Program-made: the position numbers and the translations under genes | The notes under the pieces: generated by a model | Databases searched by the model: none | Told to the model about the DNA's origin: nothing | What the model saw: only the letters and a program-made list of their open reading frames with translations | DNA from: Deinococcus arcticus | GTDB taxonomy: Bacteria > Deinococcota > Deinococci > Deinococcales > Deinococcaceae | Reading direction: 5' to 3' | Assembly: GCF_003028415.1 (NCBI RefSeq) | Contig: NZ_PYSV01000006.1 | Span: 124,001 to 188,000 of the forward strand | Length of the DNA stretch: 64,000 nucleotides | In this document: positions 8,438-20,883 of the stretch, one piece after another | Position numbering within the stretch: position 1 is the first letter of the stretch | Layout: every line of letters starts with the position of its first letter

Positions 8438-9343
8438 CTACACGCGCACACTGGCGCCTGGGGCCGCGTGGCCGCGCAGCAGATCAGCCAGCACCGCCGC
8501 GCCGCGCACCACGCCCAGGGCGGGGCGGCTGAACAGGGCGCCCGCGTCCGTGGCCCACAACTGGCCGGCCTGCACGGCCCGCAGCCCCCGGGCGGGCGAA
8601 CCGGGAGCCCGCAGCGCCCGGGCAAACGCCAGATTCTCGCCCAGGTCGTAGCCGCAGCACATCACCACGATCACGTCCGGGTCCAGAGCGGCCACCTGCG
8701 TCCAGCTGGTCCGGCCCGAATCGGTGCCGGCCGCGCCCAGCACATTCACCCCGCCGGCCCGCTCCACCTGTTCGGGAACCCAGTGGCCGCCGTAAAACGG
8801 GGGGTCGGTCCATTCCAGGGTCAGCACCCGTGGGGCGTGCGGCACTGGCACGATGCCCTGCCAGTCGGCCCCGGCCTGCCGGGCCAGGGCGGCGCCGCGC
8901 CCGGGCACGCCAGCGGCGCCCGCCAGGGCCGTCAGATCAGCCAGAATGCCCGCCACACTCCGGCCTTCCAGGCTCAGCACCCGGGCGGCGGGCAGGCAGC
9001 CCGGCAGATACCGCACCGCCGCGTCAATGGTGCCCGGCGTGACCGCGCACACCTCGCAGACGCCCTGGGTCACCACCAGATCGGGGTTCAATTCATCCAG
9101 CAGGGCGCCGTCCACCTGATACAGCGCGCGCCCTTCGCGCACGGCCTCGCTCACCGCCCGGTCAATCTCGGCCTGGGGGGCCTGGGGGTCCACCACCGAG
9201 CGGGTCAGCACCGGGCGCCCGGCGGCTCCCGGATGGTCGCAGGAATGGCTCACCCCCACCACGTGCTCGCCCAGCTCCAGGTCGAACAGCAGGTCGGTGG
9301 CACTGGGCAGCAGGCTCACGATGCGGGGGGCAGGCCGGGTCAT
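8438..9343 (-). CDS. Cobalamin-binding-protein-like (BtuF/periplasmic-binding fold) protein without signal peptide
   Basis: 301 aa starting MTRPAPRIVSLLPSATDLL, the normal start of the cobinamide/cobalamin-binding family; a -10 box AGGGTA/TACCCT (9350-9355) sits 6 nt before ATG 9343, supporting a leaderless start there rather than further upstream. The two-lobed ABC substrate-binding fold is indicated by PDLVVTQGVCEVCAV, and by VERAGGVNVLG and PDVIVVMCCGYDL. There is no secretion signal or lipobox, so the protein as encoded stays in the cytoplasm, and no transporter genes are adjacent. Members of this subgroup are annotated as B12-binding proteins; ligand and role are not proven by the sequence. 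Confidence 0.75.
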   Translation of the reverse strand: MTRPAPRIVSLLPSATDLLFDLELGEHVVGVSHSCDHPGAAGRPVLTRSVVDPQAPQAEIDRAVSEAVREGRALYQVDGALLDELNPDLVVTQGVCEVCAVTPGTIDAAVRYLPGCLPAARVLSLEGRSVAGILADLTALAGAAGVPGRGAALARQAGADWQGIVPVPHAPRVLTLEWTDPPFYGGHWVPEQVERAGGVNVLGAAGTDSGRTSWTQVAALDPDVIVVMCCGYDLGENLAFARALRAPGSPARGLRAVQAGQLWATDAGALFSRPALGVVRGAAVLADLLRGHAAPGASVRV

Positions 9344-9349
9344 GCCCCC

Positions 9350-9355
9350 AGGGTA
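9350..9355 (-). promoter_or_regulatory. -10 box TACCCT, leaderless start
   Basis: Ends 6 nt before the ATG at 9343 on the minus strand, matching the TANNNT plus 6-7 nt pattern repeated across the window. Confidence 0.55.
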
Positions 9356-9399
9356 GGGCACCCGCAGGGCCGCGCGGCCACGCCTCTTCAGAAACTGCC

Positions 9400-11496
9400 A
9401 TGCTGCGCGGTATGACAGGACAGATGCGAGCGGCAACGCACCGGGGAGCGCCCAGCGCAGCGCTGGTGGGCCTGCTGCTGATGGGCAGTGCCCTGGCCGG
9501 GGCCCACGGCGGCGCGGCCGGGGCCCACAGCGGCCCCCCGGCCTTCCTGGGGCAAGTGACCGCCCTGCTGGGGGTTTCGGCGCTGGCGGCGTATGTCTCT
9601 TTCCGGTTGCGGCTGCTGCCGATCATCGGGTTTCTGGTGGCGGGCGTGCTGGTGGGTCCCGGCGCTCTGGGCCTGATTCACGAACCCGAACTGATTGCCG
9701 CCGCCTCGGAAATCGGGGTGATGCTGCTGCTGTTTACCATTGGCATCGAATTCAGCCTGGAGCGGCTGGGGCGCATCGCCCGCCTGATTTTTCTGGGCGG
9801 GGGCCTGCAGGTGGGCCTGACCCTGCTCGTTACGCTGGGGGCGGGGCTCGCGCTGGGGATGGGGGTCAGCAACGCGGTGTTCACCGGCTGCCTGATTGCG
9901 CTGTCCAGCACCGCCATCGTGATGAAGCTGCTGGGCGAGCGCGGCGAGACAGGCGCCCGCACCGGGCAGGTGGCCCTGGGCATCCTCATCTTTCAGGACC
10001 TCGCTGTGGTGGTGATGGTGCTGCTCATTCCCATGCTGGCCGGAGAGGGGGGTGGGCTCTGGGGCATGGGGCTGGCCCTGCTCAAGGCCGCCGGCATCAT
10101 TGCCCTGGTGCTGCTGGCCGCGCGGCGACTGGTGCCGCCCGTTATGGAGGTGGTGGCGCGCACCTGCTCGCCGGAAATTTTCCTGCTCACGGTGGTGGCG
10201 CTGTGCTTTGGCACCGCCAGCCTCACGGCGGTCGCCGGGGTCAGTCTGGCGCTGGGGGCCTTTCTGGCCGGGCTGCTGGTCAGCGAGAGCCGGTACGGCG
10301 CGCAGGCCCTGGGCGAGATTCTGCCGCTGCAGATTCTGTTCAGCGCCGCCTTTTTCCTGTCGGTGGGCCTGCAGCTCGACCTGGGCTTTCTGGCCGGGCA
10401 TCTGGGTCTGGTGCTGGGCGCCGCCGCCCTGATCGTGGTGGTCAAGACGGTCATCACAGCCCTGAGCGTGCGCCTGCTGGGCGAGGACTGGCAGGTGGCG
10501 GTGCCGGTGGCGCTGCTGGGCGCGCAGGTGGGGGAATTCTCGTTTGTGCTGGCCGCCGCCGGCACCGCCCTGGGCCTGAGTTTCGCCGGGCTGGGCGCGC
10601 AGGGGAGCGGGGTGTTCATTGCCGCCACGGTGCTGCTGATGACCCTCACGCCGGCGCTGGCCGGTCTGGCCCCCGCTGTGCTGGCCCGCCTGCAGCCGGC
10701 GGGTCCTGGCCCGGGGGCTGAACCCGGCCAGAGTGAAGCGGGCCCCTCCTCCCACGGCCTGGACGTGGCCGGGCAAACGGTGTTTCTGGGGTACGGCGTG
10801 CACGCCCGGCTGGCAGCCCGGGCCCTGAGCCGCGCCGGGCAACCCTACGCGGTGGTCACGCGCAGCCCGGACGGCGCCAGCGAACTGCAGCGGCGGGGCG
10901 CCAGTGTGCTGATCGCGGATTACACCCGCGCCGCCACACTGCGCGACCTGAATATTGCGGCGGCCCACGCGGTGGTCATTGCCGACGACGACCACGACAC
11001 CACCGAGCGCGCCCTTCAGGTGCTGCGCACTGTGGCCCCGGCGGTCCGGGTGATCACGCACGCCACCACCCCCGCCGCCTTCCAGAGTCTGCAGGGCCTG
11101 GGCGCCCAGCATATTCTGCTGCCGGGGCGCGAGGTGGCTGCCGGCCTGCTGGATCTGCTCACCCCGGCCGGCGTCTCGCGCCAGGAACTGGCCCGGCAGC
11201 TGGCCGAGCACCCGCCCGTGGTCCTGACCCCCGAACAGCAGGCCCAGTGCAGCCACGCGCAGACCAGCCCAGGCCCCGTGACGCCGGAAGCGGACGTGTG
11301 CGTGGCCTGCGTGGCCCAGGGCGACACCTGGGTGCATCTGCGGGTGTGCATGACCTGCGGCCACGTGGGCTGCTGCGATTCCTCCAAGAACAGGCACGCC
11401 ACCCGCCACGCGCAGGACACGGGCCACGCGGTCATTCGCAGCGCCGAACCCGGCGAAGCCTGGGCCTACTGCTACGAGCACCGCTGGACGAAGTAG
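9400..11496 (+). CDS. CPA2-family cation/proton antiporter fused to TrkA-N and UBP-type zinc-finger domains
   Basis: 698 aa in three parts. Residues about 45-440 are a KefB/CPA2-type transporter core of some twelve membrane segments (FLVAGVLVGPGALGLIHE, LFTIGIEFSLERL, GCLIALSSTAIVMKLL, QDLAVVVMVLL). Residues about 454-570 are a TrkA-N/RCK nucleotide-binding domain (VFLGYGVHARLAARALS, VLIADYTRAATLRDLNI). Residues about 617-698 are a ubiquitin-hydrolase-type zinc finger: CSH, then VCVAC, CMTCGHVGCCD, then HATRHAQDTGH and YCYEH, i.e. all the usual Cys/His ligands. An N-terminal hydrophobic stretch (residues 15-35) may be a signal sequence. It should exchange K+ or Na+ for H+ at the membrane, with nucleotide control by the RCK domain; the role of the UBP finger in a bacterium without ubiquitin is unknown. 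ATG 9412 is an alternative start. Divergent from the B12-binding-like gene (56 bp between). Confidence 0.88.
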   Translation: MLRGMTGQMRAATHRGAPSAALVGLLLMGSALAGAHGGAAGAHSGPPAFLGQVTALLGVSALAAYVSFRLRLLPIIGFLVAGVLVGPGALGLIHEPELIAAASEIGVMLLLFTIGIEFSLERLGRIARLIFLGGGLQVGLTLLVTLGAGLALGMGVSNAVFTGCLIALSSTAIVMKLLGERGETGARTGQVALGILIFQDLAVVVMVLLIPMLAGEGGGLWGMGLALLKAAGIIALVLLAARRLVPPVMEVVARTCSPEIFLLTVVALCFGTASLTAVAGVSLALGAFLAGLLVSESRYGAQALGEILPLQILFSAAFFLSVGLQLDLGFLAGHLGLVLGAAALIVVVKTVITALSVRLLGEDWQVAVPVALLGAQVGEFSFVLAAAGTALGLSFAGLGAQGSGVFIAATVLLMTLTPALAGLAPAVLARLQPAGPGPGAEPGQSEAGPSSHGLDVAGQTVFLGYGVHARLAARALSRAGQPYAVVTRSPDGASELQRRGASVLIADYTRAATLRDLNIAAAHAVVIADDDHDTTERALQVLRTVAPAVRVITHATTPAAFQSLQGLGAQHILLPGREVAAGLLDLLTPAGVSRQELARQLAEHPPVVLTPEQQAQCSHAQTSPGPVTPEADVCVACVAQGDTWVHLRVCMTCGHVGCCDSSKNRHATRHAQDTGHAVIRSAEPGEAWAYCYEHRWTK

Positions 11497-11498
11497 GG

Positions 11499-11535
11499 GC
11501 GCGGGCCCCAGCAGGGCCCGGGAGCCCGCGCCGCA
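11499..11535 (+). terminator. Hairpin downstream of the antiporter
   Basis: GGCGCGGGC ... GCCCGCGCC with an inner GGGCCC/GGGCCC stem; very stable but without a T run. Lies between convergent genes. Confidence 0.6.
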
Positions 11536-11571
11536 GCCTGAGCAGGCCCGGGGTGTCGCCGGGCTCGGGGG

Positions 11572-12213
11572 TTACTCCACCCTCGGGGCCCGGCGCACGG
11601 CGCCCAGGGCCAGCAGGGCGGCCGTGACATCCAGGGCCGCGTGCAGGCCGTACACCAGCAGGTCGGCCAGCGGCCGGGCCTCCGTCAGCCCGGCCACCGG
11701 CACCACATTCACCACGCCAATGGCCAGGCTCAGGGCGGCCGAGGCGTTGAGCCACGACAGCAGCGCGGCCCGGCCCGCCAGGTCCAGTGGGGCCGGGGCA
11801 ACGCGCGCCAGCGTGCCGTACACCGCGTTCTTGGCCAGAATGAAGCCCAGTTCGGCCATGAGCAGGGCGGTCAGGGCCACCAGGTGAACCTCGGGCACCG
11901 CGCCCGCCGCGAACAGAAACACCGTCATCAGCCACAGGGCCAGCCGCAGGGCGGTCAGCCAGGGAAACAGGCCGCGCAGGGAGCGCAGCACCCCGTCATC
12001 GTCTTCGGTTTTCAGGGCCTGGGCGTAGCGGGCGAAGACCTGGGTCCACCACACCAGCACCACCGCCGAGAGCAGCGTGCGCAGCGCGCCCAGCCACCCC
12101 AGTTCCGAGGGCGGCCAGCCGGACCACAGGCTGTAGGCACACAGCGCCAGGGTGGCCGCCACCAGCGCCCACAGGGCCGCCAGCGCGGCGGTGCGCCACT
12201 GGGGGGCGGTCAT
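11572..12213 (-). CDS. Integral membrane protein of unknown function
   Basis: 213 aa with about six hydrophobic segments (residues about 7-29, 40-58, 83-107, 110-130, 148-168, 185-206) and a short charged loop AQALKTEDDDG after the second. No transporter or enzyme motif is recognised. The ATG at 12213 follows a CCGCAGGGGCCCC context with a G-rich but not canonical SD. It is convergent with the antiporter and lies downstream of gatB on the same strand, separated from it by a 13-bp inverted repeat, so it may be read from its own promoter. Probably a conserved Deinococcus membrane protein. Confidence 0.75.
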   Translation of the reverse strand: MTAPQWRTAALAALWALVAATLALCAYSLWSGWPPSELGWLGALRTLLSAVVLVWWTQVFARYAQALKTEDDDGVLRSLRGLFPWLTALRLALWLMTVFLFAAGAVPEVHLVALTALLMAELGFILAKNAVYGTLARVAPAPLDLAGRAALLSWLNASAALSLAIGVVNVVPVAGLTEARPLADLLVYGLHAALDVTAALLALGAVRRAPRVE

Positions 12214-12234
12214 GGGGCCCCTGCGGGGCGTCCC

Positions 12235-12305
12235 AGGGTCAAAGGGACTAAGGGTCTAAGAGGCTTGGTGCCCTGTCTCCTTAGACCCTTAGACCCTCGA
12301 CCCTC
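12235..12305. repeat. Inverted repeat of GGTCTAAG words (word-type intergenic repeat 1)
   Basis: CTAAGGGTCTAAG (12248-12260) and CTTAGACCCTTAG (12280-12292) are perfect 13-bp arms around a 19-nt loop. The arms continue outward imperfectly with GGGTCAAAGGGA on the left and ACCCTCGACCCTCAG on the right, so each arm is a run of degenerate GGGTCTAA-type words. It sits between gatB and the membrane-protein gene and may end gatB transcription, though no T run follows. Confidence 0.7.
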
Positions 12306-12322
12306 AGACTTCTCCAACCCCT

Positions 12323-13780
12323 TCACAGGCCCAGCTTCGCCTGCAGGCGTTCGCGCACCACTTCGGGTTTGGCCTTGCCGCCGGTGGCCTTCATGACCGG
12401 GCCGAACAGGGCGTTCATGGCCTTGGCGTTGCCCGCGCGGACCTTCTCCACGGTGGCGGGGTCGGCCTGGAGGGCGGCGTCAATGGCCGCGTCGATGGCG
12501 GCCGTGTCGGTCACCACGCTCAGGCCGCGTGTGCGCACCAGGGCGCGCGGGTCCTGGCCGGTCAGCACGTCGGGCAGCAGGTCCTTGGCCACCCGCCCGC
12601 TGATGGTGCCCTCGTCAATCAGGGTCACCAGCGCCGCCAGATGGGCGGGCTGCAGGGCGCTGCCATCCAGGGTCTGCCCCTGCGCGGCCAGCAGGCCCGA
12701 GACGTCGCCCAGCAACCAGTTCGCCAGCTTCTGGGCATCTGGTTTCTGGGCACCTGGTTTCTGGCCATCCGGGCCTTCATGCATGGCCTCGTCGTACACG
12801 CGCGAGAGGGCCACGCTGTGGCTCAGGGTGTGGGCGTCGCCGGCCCGCACCCCCGCCGCCAGGTAGCGCTCACGCTTCTGGGCGGGCAGTTCAGGCATGC
12901 GCGCGCGCACCTGCGCCAGCCAGTCCAGGGTGATGTCCAGCGGGGGCAGGTCGGGCTCGGGGAAATAGCGGTAATCGGCCTCGCCCTCCTTGGTGCGCAT
13001 GACAAAGGTTTTCTGCCCGCCCTCGTCCCAGCCCATGGTGTCCTGCGTGATGCGCCCGCCGCCCGAGAGCACCCGCGCCTGCCGGGCGGTCTCGTACTCG
13101 ATGGCGCGCGCCACCGAGCGGAAGGAGTTCAGGTTCTTCACCTCCACCTTGGTGCCCCAGGGTTCGCCGGGGCGGTGCAGGCTGAGGTTCACGTCGCAGC
13201 GCATCTTGCCTTCTTCCGGCGTGGCGTCGCTGACCCCCAGCGCCTGCGCAATGGCCTGCACGCTTTCCAGAAAGGCGCGGGCTTCTTCGGGACCGGTCAG
13301 GTCCGCCTCGGTGACCATTTCCAGCAGGCTGGAGCCGGCACGGTTCAGGTCCAGCATGGAATAAGGCGCGTAGGTGGGGTGGGTCAGCTTGCCAGCGTCA
13401 TCTTCGAGGTGCGCGCGCTTGATGCGGATGCGCCGCACCTCGCCGCTCTCCAGGGTCACGTCCAGAAAGCCGTCCCGGGCAATGGGCCGGTCGTACTGCG
13501 AGAGCTGAAAGTTCTTGGGAGCGTCGGGGTAGAAGTAGTTCTTGCGGTGAAACTGGGTGGGCCCCGAGACGTCGCAGTTCAGGCCCAGGCCGAACATCAT
13601 GGCGAGTTCCACCGCCTCGCGGTTCAGGGCAGGCAGGGTGCCGGGCAGCCCCAGGGTGTAGGGGTCCGTGAAGGTATTGGGCGGCGCGCCGTGATAGTCC
13701 TGCGGGCAGGCGCTGAAGATCTTGCTTCTCGTCTTCAGCTGCAGATGCACTTCCAGCCCAATCACCGCCTGATACGCCAT
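12323..13780 (-). CDS. gatB: Aspartyl/glutamyl-tRNA(Asn/Gln) amidotransferase subunit B
   Basis: 485 aa starting [20 protein letters not shown], the standard GatB N-terminus, with [19 protein letters not shown], the [20 protein letters not shown] zinc/ATP region, and [14 protein letters not shown]. GatB is the kinase/tRNA-binding subunit of GatCAB, which converts Glu-tRNA(Gln) or Asp-tRNA(Asn) to the amidated forms in the cytoplasm. gatA and gatC are not in the window. A TATGCT -10 box ends 7 nt before the ATG. In the helical domain there is an unusual insert, [14 protein letters not shown], encoded by tandem TTTCTGGGCACCTGG-like repeats (12725-12775 region), probably a recent repeat expansion in a surface loop. 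Confidence 0.96.
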   Translation of the reverse strand: MAYQAVIGLEVHLQLKTRSKIFSACPQDYHGAPPNTFTDPYTLGLPGTLPALNREAVELAMMFGLGLNCDVSGPTQFHRKNYFYPDAPKNFQLSQYDRPIARDGFLDVTLESGEVRRIRIKRAHLEDDAGKLTHPTYAPYSMLDLNRAGSSLLEMVTEADLTGPEEARAFLESVQAIAQALGVSDATPEEGKMRCDVNLSLHRPGEPWGTKVEVKNLNSFRSVARAIEYETARQARVLSGGGRITQDTMGWDEGGQKTFVMRTKEGEADYRYFPEPDLPPLDITLDWLAQVRARMPELPAQKRERYLAAGVRAGDAHTLSHSVALSRVYDEAMHEGPDGQKPGAQKPDAQKLANWLLGDVSGLLAAQGQTLDGSALQPAHLAALVTLIDEGTISGRVAKDLLPDVLTGQDPRALVRTRGLSVVTDTAAIDAAIDAALQADPATVEKVRAGNAKAMNALFGPVMKATGGKAKPEVVRERLQAKLGL

Positions 13781-13787
13781 GCGGCCG

Positions 13788-13793
13788 AGCATA
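13788..13793 (-). promoter_or_regulatory. -10 box TATGCT of gatB, leaderless
   Basis: Seven nt before the gatB ATG; no SD present. Confidence 0.6.
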
Positions 13794-13867
13794 GAGCATT
13801 TGCCTGAGCGCGCCCCACGCCCTCCCAAGACAGGCGCGCGGCACCCCAGGGGGCGGGGGCCATGCAC

Positions 13868-13873
13868 TACCCT
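13868..13873 (+). promoter_or_regulatory. -10 box TACCCT of the aminotransferase gene, leaderless
   Basis: Seven nt before ATG 13881. It decides this start over in-frame upstream codons, which would overlap gatB. Confidence 0.55.
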
Positions 13874-13880
13874 GCCCTGT

Positions 13881-15029
13881 ATGTGGGCCTCTCAACGAGC
13901 AGGGGCGGTGCCGGGCAGCGTCTTTGCGCTGATGGACGCCGCCAAGGAACGCGCGCGGGCCGCCGGGCGCGCGGTGGTTGACCTGAGCATTGGCAGCAGC
14001 GACCTCTCACCGCCCGAAGCCGTGCTCTCGGCGCTGCGCGGGGCCACCCGTGACCCGGGCACCTACCGTTATCCCCTGTTCAGCGACACGGCCCCGCTGC
14101 GCGAGGCGGCGGCGCGCTACCTGGGCCGCCGCTTTGGGGTGACTGTGGACCCCCAGACCGAGGTTCTGCCGCTGATCGGGGCGCAGGAAGGGCTGGCCCA
14201 CCTGCTGCTGGCCGTGACCGACCCCGGCGACACCCTGCTGCTGCCCGACCCCGGTTACCCGCCCTACCTGGGCGCGGCGGCGGTGGCGGGCGTGAGGGTG
14301 GCGCCGCTGCCGCTGCGCGAAGACACCGGCTTTCTACCGGACCTGGACGCATTGCCGCAGGAGCTGCGCCCGCGCGCCCTGCTGCTGAATTACCCCAACA
14401 ACCCCACTTCCGCGGTGGTGGACGACGCGTTCTTTCCGCGTGTGGCCGCGTGGTGCCGCGAGCGGGGCACCCTGCTCATCCACGACCACCCTTACGCCGA
14501 GCTGACCTATGACGACTACCGCGCCCCCAGCGCCCTGCAGGCGGGTCTGGACGGCGTGGTGGAACTGCACTCGCTGAGCAAGACCCACCACATGGGCGGC
14601 TTCCGGGTCGGCTTTGCCGCCGGGGACGCCGGGGCCATTGCCGCGCTGGCGCGGGTAAAGGGCAGCGTGGATTTTCACCCGTATCTGGGCATTCAGCGCG
14701 CGGCGGCGCTGGCGCTGGACCTGCCGGAAGCCCTGGGCCGCCAGGGAGCAGCCGTGTTTCAGGCCCGGCGTGACGCCCTGGTGCCCGCCCTGCGCGACCA
14801 GGGCTGGGCGGTGGCGTGGCCCCAGGCCAGCATGTACGCCTGGGCCCGGGTGCCGGGGCTGCGTGACAGCGTGGCCTTTGCGGTGCGCGCCGCCGAACAG
14901 ACGGGCGTGGCGCTCAGCCCCGGCGCCGCCTTTGGCACCCAGGGTGAGGGCTACGTGCGCCTGGCCCTGGTGCAGCCGCCCGAGGTGCTGCTGGAGGCCG
15001 CGCGGCGACTGGGAGGGGTGGGGGTGTAG
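13881..15029 (+). CDS. Class I/II PLP-dependent aminotransferase
   Basis: 382 aa, fold-type I aminotransferase. Visible family features are [17 protein letters not shown] at the N-terminus, YPNNPTSA (substrate carboxylate/PLP region), [11 protein letters not shown] with the PLP-ring aspartate, and [15 protein letters not shown] with the Schiff-base lysine K234. The closest style is that of LL-diaminopimelate aminotransferase-like and succinyldiaminopimelate aminotransferase-like enzymes, which act in lysine/cell-wall precursor synthesis, but substrate cannot be decided from sequence. Divergent from gatB with overlapping promoter regions. Confidence 0.85.
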   Translation: MWASQRAGAVPGSVFALMDAAKERARAAGRAVVDLSIGSSDLSPPEAVLSALRGATRDPGTYRYPLFSDTAPLREAAARYLGRRFGVTVDPQTEVLPLIGAQEGLAHLLLAVTDPGDTLLLPDPGYPPYLGAAAVAGVRVAPLPLREDTGFLPDLDALPQELRPRALLLNYPNNPTSAVVDDAFFPRVAAWCRERGTLLIHDHPYAELTYDDYRAPSALQAGLDGVVELHSLSKTHHMGGFRVGFAAGDAGAIAALARVKGSVDFHPYLGIQRAAALALDLPEALGRQGAAVFQARRDALVPALRDQGWAVAWPQASMYAWARVPGLRDSVAFAVRAAEQTGVALSPGAAFGTQGEGYVRLALVQPPEVLLEAARRLGGVGV

Positions 15030-15030
15030 G

Positions 15031-15085
15031 TGGTGGGCTGTGGGCTGTAGGAAAAGCCGTTCCTACAACCCACAGCCCACAGCCC
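15031..15085. repeat. Inverted repeat of GGGCTGT words (word-type intergenic repeat 2)
   Basis: GTGGGCTGTGGGCTGTAGGAA (up to 15053) pairs with TTCCTACAACCCACAGCCC (from 15060) around a 6-nt loop. The right arm runs to the stop codon of the 102-aa gene. Both convergent genes could terminate here. Confidence 0.75.
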
Positions 15086-15393
15086 TACTTGTCGAACTTG
15101 TCGTACCCGGCCGCGCTGCGGCGCTGGGCGCCCCGGGCGTAGTCCATCTGCATCTCCACCGTCTCGTGCTTGCCCTCGGTGAAGGTGCTGTCGTGAATCC
15201 AGTAATTCAGGCGGTCGTCGCCCAGCTGCACCCAGAATTTGTGGGCGTCCTCGGGGTCGCGCCAGAACACCACGTGTTCAAAGGCGTTGCTCTGGGCCCA
15301 CATCTGAATGTCGCTCAGCACCCGGGCGGCCTTGGGGTGGGTCATCTCGAATTCCTGACCATCGCTCTCGTTGCGAAACTTGATCTCGACCAT
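15085..15393 (-). CDS. Conserved small protein of unknown function (102 aa)
   Basis: Begins MVEIKFRNESDGQEFEM and is rich in aromatic and charged residues (HVVFWRDPEDAHKFWVQLGD, YWIHDSTF). No membrane segment, signal peptide or known motif. Predicted to be a compact cytoplasmic alpha/beta protein. A TACGCT box (15403-15408) lies 9 nt before the ATG. Good codon use supports a real gene; function unknown. Confidence 0.75.
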   Translation of the reverse strand: MVEIKFRNESDGQEFEMTHPKAARVLSDIQMWAQSNAFEHVVFWRDPEDAHKFWVQLGDDRLNYWIHDSTFTEGKHETVEMQMDYARGAQRRSAAGYDKFDK

Positions 15394-15488
15394 GGTGAAA
15401 GCAGCGTAACAGACCCCGCCCGCCCTCAGGCTGCACCTTGTCTGAAGGAAAATTCAGGGTGCGGTGAAGGCCGCCGGGGCCTGTCCCT

Positions 15489-15494
15489 TATGCT
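15489..15494 (+). promoter_or_regulatory. -10 box TATGCT upstream of exonuclease III gene
   Basis: Ten nt before ATG 15505; spacing is longer than in the clear leaderless genes, so the call is moderate. Confidence 0.4.
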
Positions 15495-15504
15495 GCGGGC
15501 GCCC

Positions 15505-16275
15505 ATGAATGAACCGGCGCCCCTGAAGGTCACCACCCTGAATCTCAACGGCCTGCGCAGCGCCCTGCGCAAGGGCCTGCGCGAGTGGTTAAGCACCGAG
15601 GCGCCGGACGTGTTGCTGCTGCAAGAGGTGCGCGCCGACCCCATGCCAGGCGCCCTGGCCGATCTGGGCTACGCCGGGGCGTGGTTTCCCGCCCAGAAGG
15701 CGGGCTACAGCGGTGTGGCCATTCTAGCCAGAGAGGCGCTGAGCGACATTCGCGTGGGCCTGCCCCACGACGAACTGGACGCCGAGGGCCGCGTGCTGAG
15801 CGCCGTGGTGGGCGGCGTGCGCTTTGCCAGCGTGTATCTGCCCAGCGGCAGCTCTGGTCCCCAGCGTCAGGGCTTCAAGGAGCGCATTCTGGAGGACTAC
15901 CACGCCTGGGCCGAGGCCCTGCTGGCCGAAGGCACTCCGCTGGTGATTGGCGGCGACTACAACATTGCCCACCAGGCGGTGGACCTGAAAAACTGGCGGG
16001 CCAACCAGAAAAACAGCGGTTTTCTGCCCCAGGAGCGCGAGTGGATGACCCGGCACCTCGCCTGTGGCCTGACCGACACCCACCGCGCCTGCCTGGGCGA
16101 AACGGCCGCTTACACATGGTGGAGCAACCGGGGGAACGCCTACACCAACGATGTGGGCTGGCGCCTGGATTATCTGCTGAGCGCCGGGGTGAGCGTGCAG
16201 GGCGTGCAGGCGCACCGCGCCGCCCGTCTGAGCGATCACGCGCCCCTGAGTGGACAGGTGGTGCGCCCGGGCTGA
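15505..16275 (+). CDS. xthA: Exodeoxyribonuclease III (AP endonuclease family)
   Basis: 256 aa, endonuclease/exonuclease/phosphatase fold. Signature residues are visible: VTTLNLNGLRSA (Asn near the metal), LLLQEVRADP (metal-binding Glu), GGDYNIAH (catalytic Asp/Asn), NDVGWRLDYLL and ARLSDHAPLSG with the Asp-His pair. It nicks DNA 5' of abasic sites and degrades 3' ends in base excision repair, a pathway of note in radiation-resistant Deinococcus. ATG 15490 (MLRAPMNEP) is an alternative start but would overlap the -10 box. Confidence 0.93.
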   Translation: MNEPAPLKVTTLNLNGLRSALRKGLREWLSTEAPDVLLLQEVRADPMPGALADLGYAGAWFPAQKAGYSGVAILAREALSDIRVGLPHDELDAEGRVLSAVVGGVRFASVYLPSGSSGPQRQGFKERILEDYHAWAEALLAEGTPLVIGGDYNIAHQAVDLKNWRANQKNSGFLPQEREWMTRHLACGLTDTHRACLGETAAYTWWSNRGNAYTNDVGWRLDYLLSAGVSVQGVQAHRAARLSDHAPLSGQVVRPG

Positions 16276-16529
16276 AGCGGGGCCAGGGCTGCGTAAAGGT
16301 GGCGTCAGGCGGGGCGTGTTATGCTGAAGCCGCTGCCGGGTTCAGGACAGCGCCCCCACCACGATCACGGTTTTTCCGGTCGTGCTGGACTGCCGGGCGC
16401 CACCCGAGGAAGCGACCAACACCAGTTCCCGTGGGCGGATTGCGCGCGCCGGCGCCACGCAGCAGAAGGCCATAGAGGCCGCGCATGAGTTCACCCCCAC
16501 GGGCGCGTCCTGATTCACCAGGAACGTAC
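16276..16529. promoter_or_regulatory. Leader region of the RNase R gene
   Basis: TATGCT at 16320-16325 is a plausible -10 box, giving a leader of about 200 nt before the RNase R ATG at 16530, which has AGGAA upstream. No gene was seen. Short self-complementary stretches (CCGGTCGTGCTGGACTGCCGG-like, 16377-16397) are present. This is one of the few long leaders in the window. Confidence 0.35.
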
Positions 16530-20584
<4,055 letters not shown>

Positions 20585-20602
20585 CCTTTCAGCTCCATTC
20601 TC

Positions 20603-20638
20603 AGCGCGCCCCTGGTTCCCAGTAGCCAGGGGCGCGCT
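20603..20638 (+). terminator. Strong hairpin after RNase R
   Basis: AGCGCGCCCCTGG and CCAGGGGCGCGCT form a perfect 13-bp stem with a 10-nt loop; no T run follows. Confidence 0.7.
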
Positions 20639-20883
20639 GTGGTTCCCATTCGCGGTGAGGCCAGGATGCCTCTGCTTCAAGGCGCCTTCATGCCACGCTC
20701 GGGGCGCCGTCAGACAATCCCACGGTTTCTTGAAGGCGTTCTCACAGGCCAGAGCGGGCCGGCGTCTACTCTTCATGATTGTCCCGCACCCGCTGCGGAC
20801 AGGGCCAGGGGCCTGAGGGCCCGCCTGCCACCACACGCCAGATTCCCCCCAGAACCCCAACACCCTTCAAGGGAGGAAGGCTC
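20639..20883 (+). promoter_or_regulatory. Intergenic region upstream of treZ
   Basis: 245 bp without a convincing gene. It should hold the treZY promoter. A TACTCT at 20767-20772 could be the -10 box with a leader of about 110 nt; no good -35 pairs with it. GGGAGGAAGG before ATG 20884 is a strong SD. Confidence 0.3.

Noticed and set aside
9388..11481. Long open frame opposite the antiporter gene
   Set aside because: His/Gln/Gly-rich shadow produced by high GC3 on the coding strand; no family match and the plus-strand protein is clear.
12720..12780. CRISPR-like repeats in gatB
   Set aside because: Short in-frame tandem units with no spacers; coding expansion.
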